From assembly GCF_000733845.1 (NCBI RefSeq), contig NZ_JPOI01000001.1:2667001-2731000 (forward strand): a stretch of DNA of 64,000 nt, in the 5' to 3' direction. Source of the stretch: Geobacillus vulcani PSS1. GTDB lineage: Bacteria; Bacillota; Bacilli; Bacillales; Anoxybacillaceae. The notes beneath the pieces are model-generated. The model searched no databases. It was not told the origin of the DNA and saw only the letters and a program-made list of their open reading frames with translations. The first letter of the stretch is position 1; the number at the start of each line of letters is the position of its first letter. Positions 16,622 to 27,431 of this stretch are shown one piece after another. Both the position numbers and the translations under genes were made by a program.

Positions 16622-18298
16622 ATGATCGGAAAACGGATGCGCCATATCGGAAGGTATCACGAAATCGCCGTCGCCTTGCTTCGGCACGGATTCGGGATGG
16701 TCGTCGATGAACTCGGCTTTTCGTCGTTTCTTTCGTTGCCGCCGCGATGGAGAGCGGAGCAAGGAAAAAAGGAAGGAAAAACGGTCGGGGAGCGGCTCCG
16801 TCTTGTGCTTGAGGAGCTCGGACCGACGTTCGTGAAACTCGGGCAAATTGCCAGCACACGGCCGGATTTGATTCCCGCTCCGATCATCAGCGAGCTCGAA
16901 AAGCTGCAAGACCAAGTTCCGCCATTTCCGTTTACCGATGTCCGCCGGATTGTCGAAGCGGAGTTTGGAAGTTCGCTGGAAACACTCTTTCGTTCATTTG
17001 AGGAAATGCCGCTCGCTGCCGCTTCGCTTGGACAAGTGCACCGGGCGGTTCTGCCTTCCGGACAGGCCGTGGTGGTGAAAGTGCAGCGCCCGCACATTGC
17101 CGCGCGGGTGGAGACGGATCTCGAAATTTTGCAAGATTTGGCCGTGCTGGCGGAACGCCGTCTCGATTGGGCGGCAACCTACCAATTGTCTGAGATCATC
17201 GATGAATTGGTGCGCTCATTGCGGCAGGAGCTGGATTATACAGTCGAGGCGCGCCATGCGGAACGGTTTGCACGGCAGTTTGCCGGCGATTCGTCGGTGT
17301 ATGTCCCGAGGGTGTTTTGGGATTATACGACGAAAACAGTGCTCACAATGGAATATGTCGAAGGGATCAAACTCGGGGAGATCGAGCGGTTGAAAGCGAA
17401 CGGCCACTCCTTAAAAACGATCGCCGAGCGTTTGGCTGAGGCAACCTTTCAACAAATGTTTGAGCATGGATTTTTTCATGGCGACCCTCATCCCGGCAAC
17501 GTATTCGTTCTTCACGATGGAACGCTTTCCTTCATTGATTTTGGGTTGATGGGCCGCCTTCGCGCTCATGTCAAACATCATCTTTCTTCACTCATCATCG
17601 CCTTGATGCGGCAAAACACGGATGGGGTGTTGAACGCGATTTATGGGCTGGGGCTTGTTCCGGATGAGGTGGATGAAGGAACATTGCGCGATGATATCGA
17701 TGAGCTGCGGGAAAAGTATTATCGCGTGCCGCTTAGTGACATCAGCCTCGGAGAAGCCGTCGAGGATTTGCTTTCCGTGGCGTTTCGCCATGGCATTCGC
17801 ATTCCAAGCGACTTGACGCTGTTAGGGAAAGCGCTGTTGACGGTCGAAGGGGTCGTGGAGATGCTGGACCCGCAGTTTCGCATCATGGATGTGGCCGAAC
17901 CGTTTGGGAGAAAGCTAATGAAAGAGCGGCTTCGGCCTGACCGTGTAGCGGAAACGGCGTGGAAACGGATTTTCGACTACGGTGAATGGCTGCTTCGCTT
18001 GCCGGACAGCGTAAAGGAATGGACGAAAATGATGCGGCACGGCAAGCTTCAGCTGGAAATCACGGCGCCTGATTTGGAAACGCTGCTGCGAAAGCTCGAT
18101 CAGATGGCGAACCGACTGTCGTTTAGCATCGTTCTTCTTTCGCTGAGCATCGTCCTTGCCGGGCTGATGATCGCTTCCTCGCTCGGGCGGCCGTCGACGC
18201 TGCTGTGGAAGATTCCTGCTGTTGAAATCGGATTAGGCGTGGCCGCTTTTCTATTCGGTTGGCTGCTTTACTCGATTTTTCGTTCAGGAAAATTTTAG
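16622..18298 (+). CDS. ABC1/UbiB/AarF family kinase-like protein
   Basis: 558 aa, full length. Shows the atypical-kinase hallmarks: KLGQIASTRPDLIP (KxGQ motif), the alanine-rich AAASLGQVHRA loop replacing the glycine loop, VVVKVQRP with the ATP lysine, HGDPHPGNVF catalytic loop and FIDFGLMGR in place of DFG. Two hydrophobic helices close the C-terminus (about 500-545), as in UbiB proteins that sit at the membrane and support isoprenoid-quinone synthesis or lipid handling. Cotranscribed with the phasin-like gene, 51 bases apart. Confidence 0.93.
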   Translation: MIGKRMRHIGRYHEIAVALLRHGFGMVVDELGFSSFLSLPPRWRAEQGKKEGKTVGERLRLVLEELGPTFVKLGQIASTRPDLIPAPIISELEKLQDQVPPFPFTDVRRIVEAEFGSSLETLFRSFEEMPLAAASLGQVHRAVLPSGQAVVVKVQRPHIAARVETDLEILQDLAVLAERRLDWAATYQLSEIIDELVRSLRQELDYTVEARHAERFARQFAGDSSVYVPRVFWDYTTKTVLTMEYVEGIKLGEIERLKANGHSLKTIAERLAEATFQQMFEHGFFHGDPHPGNVFVLHDGTLSFIDFGLMGRLRAHVKHHLSSLIIALMRQNTDGVLNAIYGLGLVPDEVDEGTLRDDIDELREKYYRVPLSDISLGEAVEDLLSVAFRHGIRIPSDLTLLGKALLTVEGVVEMLDPQFRIMDVAEPFGRKLMKERLRPDRVAETAWKRIFDYGEWLLRLPDSVKEWTKMMRHGKLQLEITAPDLETLLRKLDQMANRLSFSIVLLSLSIVLAGLMIASSLGRPSTLLWKIPAVEIGLGVAAFLFGWLLYSIFRSGKF

Positions 18299-18590
18299 CG
18301 TTTGTTGCACAATGATTTCTTTGTTTGAAAATCATTGGAAGTTTGGTGCAGTCCGATCCATCGAGGGTGTCCCAAACGCAATGCAGTGACCCCTTTTTTC
18401 ATCGAATTTTAGTGAAGTGGGAGTAGTTGACCGCCATACATGCACGAAGCACGTTTGTTAAGCCATGCTAGACAGTCTGATGGAGTGGAAAGCCGGTGAG
18501 GGCGCCGGAATAAATTCCACAATTTGGATTATACTAACAGTGCTGTCTGAGACAGCGTTTAGGGAGTGGGAAATGGGTTGGGGAGGATCG

Positions 18591-19184
18591 ATGATGACGG
18601 TTTCTCTTCCTGTTGTTTGGACGGTGGAACTCTCAGCGGTCATGTTGAGTATAGCGGGAAGTTTTTGGCTCGCCAAACGGCATATACGGAGATATGCGGT
18701 TTTGTATGCATTCAGTGCGGTGACGGGCATCGTTCTTTGCCTTGCGTTTGTCTATGCAGGCTTTTACTCCTTCCCTGTTAAGCTCGTTCCTTATACACCG
18801 ATTCCGCTCGTTGAAATGGCAACCGTCATTCCGTTTTTCGTTTTGTTTGGAGTCAAGTACAGTCCGGAAAGCTGGGCATGGAAGTTGCCGTTTTACTTTG
18901 CGATGGTGCAGTTGATTATGTTGTTCGAGTTGGTTGCCCTTGTATCGCCGCTCCCTCTGATTGATTATAAGGAACAGTGGGATGTGTGGGATTCATACAC
19001 CGCCTGGTGGCTGTATTTGCTTTTCTTTGAGTGGATGGGCGGAAAAATCGTCCCCAGAAAAGCGCGCTCCCCGCTTGCGGCTTCCTCTTTCCGCTACGGC
19101 CGGTGGGGATGGATGATCGTCCATGCGATTGCCATGACTACCGTTTTTTTAGCTGGAGTGTACGCCGGGTGGAACATAAAATAA
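18591..19184 (+). CDS. Membrane protein of unknown function (CBO0543-like)
   Basis: 197 aa from ATG 18591 (a second ATG follows at 18594), with GGGAGG at 18581-18586. Six predicted membrane helices. The segment DVWDSYTAWWLYLLFFEWMGG followed by IVPRKARSPL recalls the CBO0543 family of Bacillus/Clostridium membrane proteins. Function unknown. Upstream in-frame ATGs at 18465 and 18573 are possible; the latter has AGGGAG six bases ahead. Confidence 0.7.
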   Translation: MMTVSLPVVWTVELSAVMLSIAGSFWLAKRHIRRYAVLYAFSAVTGIVLCLAFVYAGFYSFPVKLVPYTPIPLVEMATVIPFFVLFGVKYSPESWAWKLPFYFAMVQLIMLFELVALVSPLPLIDYKEQWDVWDSYTAWWLYLLFFEWMGGKIVPRKARSPLAASSFRYGRWGWMIVHAIAMTTVFLAGVYAGWNIK

Positions 19185-19433
19185 CTGGCAGTAGGTCATC
19201 CATGTTCGGACAGCCAGCAAACAGAATGTCTGGATGCGGACGAGAAAGCGGATCGATGCGTAGGCGATGAATATGATGTTCAAGTTTGCGTCTGTTGTGG
19301 CCGGCCTAGGATGTGCGGGCGCTGTGCAAAAAAGGATGATTTTTTCCTTTTTCTATTGACTGGGCAGGATTTTGATCTGGCTGGAGCGAAACTAATACAG
19401 CAAAAAGGAGAATAAAGGAAGGAGAGAACCCGG

Positions 19434-19853
19434 ATGTCCATTGTCAACCCGAGCCGGGAGGAAATCGGCGAGATTTTGCGCAAGGCGAAACGGATTGCTG
19501 TCGTTGGGTTGTCCAACAATCCAGAGCGCGAGTCGTATATGGTGGCGAAAGCGATGAAAGACGCTGGATACGAAATCATTCCGGTCAACCCGATGATCGA
19601 TGAGTGGGAAGGCATTCCGGCGGTTGATCAACTAACCGATATCGAAGGCCATGTCGACATCGTCGATGTGTTCCGCCGCTCTGAGCATTTGCCCGAGCTG
19701 GCCCGCGAGTTTGTGCAAATCGACGCGGACGTGTTTTGGGCGCAGCTTGGCGTCGTCAATGAGGAGGCGTATCGCTTTTTGAAAGAAAAAGGCTGCACGG
19801 TCATTATGGACCGCTGCATTAAAGTGGAACATGCGCTCACCCAACGTGCTTAA
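19434..19853 (+). CDS. CoA-binding domain protein (YccU family)
   Basis: 139 aa, a single Rossmann-type CoA-binding domain: IAVVGLSNNPERESYMVAKAM near the N-terminus, VNPMIDEWEG in the middle and CTVIMDRCIKVEH at the end, as in E. coli YccU-like proteins. Cytosolic; biochemical role not established. GGAAGGAG lies upstream of the ATG. Ends at a strong terminator before parE. Confidence 0.9.
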   Translation: MSIVNPSREEIGEILRKAKRIAVVGLSNNPERESYMVAKAMKDAGYEIIPVNPMIDEWEGIPAVDQLTDIEGHVDIVDVFRRSEHLPELAREFVQIDADVFWAQLGVVNEEAYRFLKEKGCTVIMDRCIKVEHALTQRA

Positions 19854-19859
19854 TCCATG

Positions 19860-21945
<2,086 letters not shown>

Positions 21946-21946
21946 T

Positions 21947-21974
21947 GGCGGCGTGGAAAGGCGCCGCCTTTTTT
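21947..21974 (+). terminator. Terminator-like hairpin between parE and parC
   Basis: GGCGGCG / CGCCGCC stem with an 8-base loop, then TTTTTT, immediately after the parE stop. parC has its own ribosome-binding site 30 bases on, so this may set the ParE:ParC ratio by partial termination. Confidence 0.65.
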
Positions 21975-22007
21975 GGTGTTCACGTCCTGTAAGAAAGGAG
22001 AGAGAGC

Positions 22008-24452
22008 ATGGCAGAGCGATTGTTGGAATTGCCTTTAGAAGATGTGTTGGGCGATCGCTTTGGACGCTACAGCAAATACATTATCCAAGATCGGGCGCTC
22101 CCGGATGCGCGGGACGGGCTGAAGCCCGTGCAGCGCCGCATTTTGTATGCGATGTACATCGATGGCAACACGGCTGACAAGCCGTTTCGCAAGGCGGCGA
22201 AAACGGTCGGAAACGTGATCGGCAACTTTCATCCGCACGGCGATTCATCGGTGTATGAAGCGATGGTGCGGATGAGCCAAGAGTGGAAGCTGCGCAACGT
22301 ACTTATTGAAATGCACGGCAACAACGGCAGCATCGACGGCGACCCGCCGGCGGCGATGCGCTACACGGAAGCGCGCCTGTCGGCGATTGCCGCTGAATTG
22401 CTTCGCGACATTGACAAACAAACGGTCGCGTTTGTCCCCAACTTTGACGACACAACCGACGAGCCGACCGTCCTGCCGGCGATGTTTCCGAATCTGCTCG
22501 TCAACGGCTCGACCGGGATTTCGGCGGGCTACGCGACCGACATTCCGCCGCATGCGCTTGGCGAGGTGATCGACGCTGTCCTGATGCGGATCGACCGACC
22601 GAATTGCACCGTTGATGAGCTGATGACCGTTCTTCCCGGCCCCGATTTTCCGACCGGCGGCATCATCCAAGGGAAAGACGGGATTCGCAAGGCGTATGAA
22701 ACCGGCCGTGGGAAAATCATCATCCGCGCGAAAGCCGCCATCGAGCAGGCGAAAGGCGGGAAAAAGCACATTGTCATCACGGAACTGCCGTATGAAGTGA
22801 ACAAAGCGAATGTAGTGAAAAAAATTGACGAGCTTCGCCTCGACAAAAAGCTTGACGGGATCGCCGATGTCCGCGATGAAACGGATCGGAACGGATTGTC
22901 GATCGTCATCGAATTGAAAAAAGACGCCGATGCGGAAGCGATTCTCAGCTACTTGTACAAAAACACGGATTTGCAAGTGCCGTACAGCTTCAACATGGTG
23001 GCGATCCATGAGCGGCGGCCGAAGCTGATGAGCTTGCCGGAGCTGTTGGATGCCTACATCGCCCATCGGAAAGAGGTCGTCACGAACCGCTCCCATTTTG
23101 AGCTGAAAAAGGCGAAGGAGCGGAAGCACATCGTCGATGGTTTGATTCGGGCGCTTTCCATTTTGGATGAGGTGATTGCGACGATTCGGGCTTCAAGCGA
23201 CAAGCGCGACGCCAAAGAACGGCTGATGGCTCATTACGGATTCACCGAAGCGCAGGCCGAGGCGATCGTGACGCTCCAGCTGTACCGGTTGACGAACACG
23301 GACATTACGGCGCTGCGTCAAGAAGCGGAAGAATTGGATCAAGCGATTTCAGAACTTACGGCGATTCTCGCCGATGAAAAGAAGCTGCTTGGCGTCATCA
23401 AAAAAGAGCTGAAGGCGATGAAAAAGCAATATGCCGACGAGCGGCGGACGGTGATTGAAGAGGAGATTGAAGAGCTGAAAGTAAAGGTGGAGGCTCTCAT
23501 TCCGGCGGAAGACGTGATCGTCACCGTGACAAAAGAAGGATATGTGAAGCGGACGAGCTATCGTTCATACAGCGCCTCAAACGGCCAAGACATGGGCATG
23601 AAGGAAACGGATCGGCTGCTCGCCCAGCTTGAGATGAATACGACCGATGTGCTCTTGCTTTTCACCCGCCGCGGCTACTATTTATACTGCCCGGTGCATA
23701 CACTCCCTGACATTCGTTGGAAAGAGGTCGGCCAGCACATTTCCCATCTCATTCCGCTTGAACGCGACGATGAACTCGTCGCCGCTGTTCCAGTCTCTTC
23801 CTTTGACACGGGGGAGCAGCTCATCTTTGTGACGAAACAAGGGCTCGTAAAACGAACCGAGCTCGCTCAATACCAAGTGCAGCGCTACACCCGCCCGCTT
23901 GTGGCCGTTAATGTGAAAGAGGATGATGACGTCATCGCCGTCTACGCAACGGATGGATGCGGCCATCTTTGGCTGGCGACGCATGATGGACATGCGCTCT
24001 TGTTTGCCGAGGAGGAGATCAGCCTTGTTGGCGTGCGTGCTGCCGGAGTGAAAGGGATTCAATTGAAAGAAGGGGACTTTGTCGTCGCTGCGTGCCCCGT
24101 TCGCCTAGAAGAGGGGGGCTCGTTCGTCGTCGTCACGCAGCGCGGAGCGGTGAAAAAAGTGGCGATGAGCGAGTTTGAGCCGTCCTCACGGGCGAAGCGC
24201 GGCGTTGTGATTGTACGCGAAGTGAAGTCCAATCCGCACCGAGTTGTCGGCGCCGTCTTTGTCCGTGGTGACGAGGAAATGGTCGGATTGCGGACGGAAA
24301 AAGGGGTGGTCGAGACGATCGAAGCTGCATCCCTCCGTCTCTCCGACCGCTACAGCACGGGTTCGTTTGTCGTTGACACTGACGAAGCCGGGTTGGTGGT
24401 TGACGTCTGGAAAGAGCCGGCGAAGCTGCTTGGAAAAGGGGAAGAAGGATGA
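22008..24452 (+). CDS. parC: DNA topoisomerase IV subunit A
   Basis: 814 aa. The active-site tyrosine that links to DNA is Tyr119 in [11 protein letters not shown]; the quinolone-resistance region reads [11 protein letters not shown] with Ser80 and Glu84, the sensitive-type residues. The C-terminal domain has the beta-pinwheel repeats (e.g. [32 protein letters not shown]). AAGGAGAGAGAG precedes the ATG. Works with ParE. Its TGA overlaps the ATG of the decayed PilZ gene. Confidence 0.97.
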   Translation: MAERLLELPLEDVLGDRFGRYSKYIIQDRALPDARDGLKPVQRRILYAMYIDGNTADKPFRKAAKTVGNVIGNFHPHGDSSVYEAMVRMSQEWKLRNVLIEMHGNNGSIDGDPPAAMRYTEARLSAIAAELLRDIDKQTVAFVPNFDDTTDEPTVLPAMFPNLLVNGSTGISAGYATDIPPHALGEVIDAVLMRIDRPNCTVDELMTVLPGPDFPTGGIIQGKDGIRKAYETGRGKIIIRAKAAIEQAKGGKKHIVITELPYEVNKANVVKKIDELRLDKKLDGIADVRDETDRNGLSIVIELKKDADAEAILSYLYKNTDLQVPYSFNMVAIHERRPKLMSLPELLDAYIAHRKEVVTNRSHFELKKAKERKHIVDGLIRALSILDEVIATIRASSDKRDAKERLMAHYGFTEAQAEAIVTLQLYRLTNTDITALRQEAEELDQAISELTAILADEKKLLGVIKKELKAMKKQYADERRTVIEEEIEELKVKVEALIPAEDVIVTVTKEGYVKRTSYRSYSASNGQDMGMKETDRLLAQLEMNTTDVLLLFTRRGYYLYCPVHTLPDIRWKEVGQHISHLIPLERDDELVAAVPVSSFDTGEQLIFVTKQGLVKRTELAQYQVQRYTRPLVAVNVKEDDDVIAVYATDGCGHLWLATHDGHALLFAEEEISLVGVRAAGVKGIQLKEGDFVVAACPVRLEEGGSFVVVTQRGAVKKVAMSEFEPSSRAKRGVVIVREVKSNPHRVVGAVFVRGDEEMVGLRTEKGVVETIEAASLRLSDRYSTGSFVVDTDEAGLVVDVWKEPAKLLGKGEEG

Positions 24453-24790
24453 GATTCAAACGTCAAGAACCGTTCCGGTATCAGTTTGGCCGGCCACTCC
24501 CGGCCGACCTGCGCACAGCCGATGCTAAATACAGCGTTTTGATTCATGATATAAGTCCGCATGAATGAAGTTGGAAGGGGAAAGACGCCTCCCACTTTCC
24601 CATGATGGATCGTCATGGAAGGGTCATTGGCGCCGAACGGTCTTCCTTTAAGGTTTGCGGCCAGCTTGTATGGGAAAAGCCGTTTGGCGGCATTCCACTA
24701 TTATGGCGCCCGCCTCCATGCCAGCAAACAAGAAGAAGCACGCTTGATCGAAGCCATCAAACGACATGCGGCGAACGCCGGCGAATATGA
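24449..24790 (+). pseudogene. Decayed PilZ-domain protein gene
   Basis: Starts at ATG 24449, overlapping the parC stop (ATGA). The frame encodes [18 protein letters not shown], the N-terminus of a Bacillaceae PilZ-domain protein, up to DISPHE and a TGA at about 24566. The homologous sequence continues by changing frame: a MKLEGERRLPL segment, then GRVIGAERSSFKVCGQLVWEKPFGG back in the first frame, then YYGARLHASKQEEARLIEAIKRHA in a third. So at least two indels have broken an about 115-aa gene. PilZ domains bind cyclic di-GMP; this copy can no longer make the full domain. A terminator follows. Confidence 0.75.
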
Positions 24791-24792
24791 CC

Positions 24793-24825
24793 AAAAAGGC
24801 CCCGCCAAAACGCGGGGTCCTTTTT
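24793..24825. terminator. Terminator after parC/PilZ remnant
   Basis: AAAAAGGCCCCGC / GCGGGGTCCTTTTT hairpin, symmetrical enough to serve both strands (also the MerR-like gene). Confidence 0.85.
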
Positions 24826-24881
24826 GCTTTTTGAAGGAGGTATGGCGCATCAAAACGGGTGTCCTTGTCCAAAGATCATCT

Positions 24882-25610
24882 TCACCAAAACTTCCACCAT
24901 TTGTTCCGAGTTCGAGCAGCGCTCGTGCTGACAGCGGTTTGCCGGAACGACAACACGAGCTCGCGAAACGCTTTTTCCCGCTCCAAAATGCGCAGTTCGA
25001 GCTGTTTTCGCTCCTCTTCCTGTCTTGCTTTTTCCTCCTGGCAGAACGCGACGACTGTTTCCAAATGTTCATGCAGCTGTTCCGTTTTTTGCTGCCATGC
25101 GTCTTCATAATCGCGGAGCGAACGGCGCACCGTTTCGGCAGCTGCCGTCGTTTGCTCCTGGATGTAGTCGAGGCGGCCTTTCACCTCATCCATCGCTTGC
25201 CGGACCGTGGCTGTCGTTTCCTGTTTCAAGGCGTCGACGATATCGTCTTTTAAGCGAGACGCCAACTGCTCGGCTATGTATGGCATCCCTTGATGCAGCA
25301 GGCGGGGCACATCGATGATTTCCCCTTCCATGACGGCTGTTTCCACTTGAGCGGCTGACTCGTTGGCTCGCTCTGCAGGTTGATCGTCCCTTTGCCTGAT
25401 CATTTCAGCCACTTCGCGTGGATGGCGTCCGTCCTCAAGCCAAGTGCGGATATGGCGAAACCGGTCGATCAGCTCGTCGGTGTAGATGCGTGCCCCCTCG
25501 GTTGTGCGTGGGACGACGATTGATTCCGCAAACTGTTTTTCCCATTGTTTCAAATCACGGGCCGTCACCCCGATTTTTTTCGCTGCTTCGCGAAGTGTAT
25601 AGGTTTTCAT
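24882..25610 (-). CDS. MerR-like HTH protein with long coiled coil
   Basis: 242 aa. Residues 1-70 form a MerR-type winged helix (YTLREAAKKIGVTARDLKQW, then a GARIYTDELIDRFRHI wing). Residues about 75-215 are charged and helical with coiled-coil character, and the basic-aromatic tail RTRNKWWKFW resembles DUF3967 proteins. The same layout (MerR HTH, coiled coil, basic tail) occurs in B. subtilis RacA, which anchors chromosomes at cell poles, so a chromosome-organising role is possible besides gene regulation. GAGGG precedes ATG 25610. Confidence 0.75.
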   Translation of the reverse strand: MKTYTLREAAKKIGVTARDLKQWEKQFAESIVVPRTTEGARIYTDELIDRFRHIRTWLEDGRHPREVAEMIRQRDDQPAERANESAAQVETAVMEGEIIDVPRLLHQGMPYIAEQLASRLKDDIVDALKQETTATVRQAMDEVKGRLDYIQEQTTAAAETVRRSLRDYEDAWQQKTEQLHEHLETVVAFCQEEKARQEEERKQLELRILEREKAFRELVLSFRQTAVSTSAARTRNKWWKFW

Positions 25611-25775
25611 CGCATTCCCTCATCCTTTCTCGTCTTTTGGGCATTGATTTTATGTTTTATTTTCCTACTTGGTCATTGATTTTCCTGCCGCTTGACAAAA
25701 CATAACAAAAGAAGTGGAAAATAGAAAAAAACAAACAAGAAATGTCGAAATACCACAGTTTTAGTCGAAAAATCA

Positions 25776-25804
25776 TTGACAAACTTGTATATACAGGATA
25801 AAAT
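25776..25804 (+). promoter_or_regulatory. Promoter of the trehalose operon
   Basis: TTGACA at 25776-25781, 17-base spacer, TAAAAT at 25799-25804. Confidence 0.85.
25784..25796. promoter_or_regulatory. TreR operator 1
   Basis: CTTGTATATACAG, lying between the -35 and -10 boxes, so bound TreR would block RNA polymerase. Same core as operator 2. Confidence 0.75.
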
Positions 25805-25813
25805 GAAGTCGAG

Positions 25814-25825
25814 TTGTATATACAA
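25814..25825. promoter_or_regulatory. TreR operator 2
   Basis: Perfect palindrome TTGTATATACAA about 10 bases downstream of the -10 box; matches the operator type used by B. subtilis TreR. Confidence 0.8.
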
Positions 25826-25831
25826 GTTTTT

Positions 25832-25846
25832 TTGCAACCGGTTGCT
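25832..25846. promoter_or_regulatory. Catabolite-responsive element (cre) for CcpA
   Basis: TTGCAACCGGTTGCT fits the cre consensus WTGNAANCGNWNNCW at every position. It lies downstream of the transcription start, where CcpA acts as a roadblock. Confidence 0.75.
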
Positions 25847-25899
25847 GAAAGCGATTTAGTTTAAGAATAGCGATTGTGAGAAAAGGGAGGCGTTCATCC

Positions 25900-27315
25900 A
25901 TGGGTGCATACCAACAAGCAGCTGCGCAAATTGTCGAAGCCATCGGCGGAAAGGACAACATCGTCGCCGCCACACATTGTGTGACCCGGCTTCGGTTTGC
26001 GCTCAAAGAGGAAGGAAAAGTCAATAAGGAAGCGCTCGAGCGCATCGATGTCGTCAAAGGGTCGTTTTCCGCAAACGGCCAGTTTCAAGTCGTCATCGGC
26101 CAAGGGCTTGTCGATAAAGTGTATGATGATCTGATTGAACTGACCGGCATCGGTCGGGCAACGAAGCAGGAGATCAAAGATGCGGCGGAAGCGAAGCTCA
26201 ATCCGCTGCAGCGAGCCATTAAGACGCTGGCTGATATTTTCATTCCCATCTTGCCGGCGATCGTGACGGCTGGTTTGTTGATGGGGATTAACAACGTGTT
26301 GACAGGCCCAGGCATTTTTTACGAAGGGAAATCGTTTGTCGAGGTGCACAAAGAATGGGCCGATTTGGCAAACATGATCAACTTGATCGCCAATACGGCG
26401 TTTGTCTTCCTGCCTGGGTTGATCGGCTGGTCAGCGGTGACGAAATTTGGCGGCAGCCCGCTCTTGGGGATTGTCCTTGGTTTGATGCTCGTCCACCCCG
26501 ATTTGCTCAACGCTTGGGGCTGGGGAGCGGCGAAAGAAAAAGGAGAGATTCCGGTTTGGAACTTGTTCGGCTTTGAAGTGCAAAAAGTCGGCTACCAAGG
26601 GCAAGTGCTGCCGGTGTTGGTGGCTTCCTACGTGCTGGCAAAGCTGGAGCTGTTTTTGCGCAAGCGCATTCCCGATGCGTTTCAGCTGTTGCTTGTCGCG
26701 CCGCTTGCGTTGCTCATTACGGGCTTTTTGGCGTTCATCGCCATCGGGCCAATCACGTTTGCGATCGGCAACGCCATTACCCACTTGTTTGTCACGATTT
26801 TTGACACGGTTCCGGCGCTTGGAGGATTGTTGTATGGAGCGCTGTATGCGCCGCTTGTCGTCACCGGGATGCACCATACGTTCTTGCCGGTTGACTTGCA
26901 GCTGATCGCCAATACCGGCGGCACGTTCCTTTGGCCGATTTTGGTCATGTCAAACATTGCCCAAGGCTCGGCGGCGTTGGCGATGATGTTTGTTGCGAAA
27001 GAGGAAAAGCTGCGCGGTTTGTCGTTCACTTCAGCTGTTTCCGCGTACTTGGGCATCACGGAACCAGCGATGTTCGGGGTCAATTTGCGCTTTCGCTTCC
27101 CGTTTATCGCGGCGATGACCGGAGCGGCGATCGCCGGCATGTTTATTACGCTCAATAAAGTCATCGCTCCGTCGATCGGGGTTGGCGGCCTGCCGGGTTT
27201 CTTGTCGATCGTGCCGCAAAAGTGGACGCCGTTCTTTATCGGCATGGCGATCGCGATTGTGGTGCCGTTTGCGCTGACATTTGTCTTTGGGAAAGTGCGC
27301 AAAGCCGCCCGCTAA
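25900..27315 (+). CDS. treP: PTS trehalose-specific EIIBC component
   Basis: 471 aa, the TreP length. ATG 25900 follows AAAGGGAGG with 9-10 bases spacing; the in-frame GTG at 25876 has no site. EIIB domain at the N-terminus with phosphocysteine Cys27 in ATHCVTRLRFALKEE, then a linker and the EIIC membrane domain (about ten helices) with GITEPAMFGVNLRFRFPF. Imports trehalose as trehalose-6-phosphate. First gene of treP-treC-treR, controlled by TreR and CcpA sites upstream. Confidence 0.96.
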   Translation: MGAYQQAAAQIVEAIGGKDNIVAATHCVTRLRFALKEEGKVNKEALERIDVVKGSFSANGQFQVVIGQGLVDKVYDDLIELTGIGRATKQEIKDAAEAKLNPLQRAIKTLADIFIPILPAIVTAGLLMGINNVLTGPGIFYEGKSFVEVHKEWADLANMINLIANTAFVFLPGLIGWSAVTKFGGSPLLGIVLGLMLVHPDLLNAWGWGAAKEKGEIPVWNLFGFEVQKVGYQGQVLPVLVASYVLAKLELFLRKRIPDAFQLLLVAPLALLITGFLAFIAIGPITFAIGNAITHLFVTIFDTVPALGGLLYGALYAPLVVTGMHHTFLPVDLQLIANTGGTFLWPILVMSNIAQGSAALAMMFVAKEEKLRGLSFTSAVSAYLGITEPAMFGVNLRFRFPFIAAMTGAAIAGMFITLNKVIAPSIGVGGLPGFLSIVPQKWTPFFIGMAIAIVVPFALTFVFGKVRKAAR

Positions 27316-27370
27316 TGATTGCCGTGTGTGGAAGCCAGAGAGCGATGTGTGAAATCATCCATTTCCCGTC

Positions 27371-27406
27371 CATACCATTGGCCGCCGATGCCAATGGTAT
27401 GTTTTT
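27371..27406 (+). terminator. Terminator-like hairpin between treP and treC
   Basis: Perfect 11-bp stem CATACCATTGG / CCAATGGTATG followed by TTTTT. Probably partial termination, or mRNA stabilisation of treP. Confidence 0.75.
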
Positions 27407-27431
27407 ATCCTGATGAACGAGGTGAAGAGAG

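Noticed and set aside
24615..25253. Long frame continuing from the PilZ remnant
   Set aside because: Only its first 60 codons are PilZ-like; the rest crosses a terminator and is antisense to the MerR-like gene.
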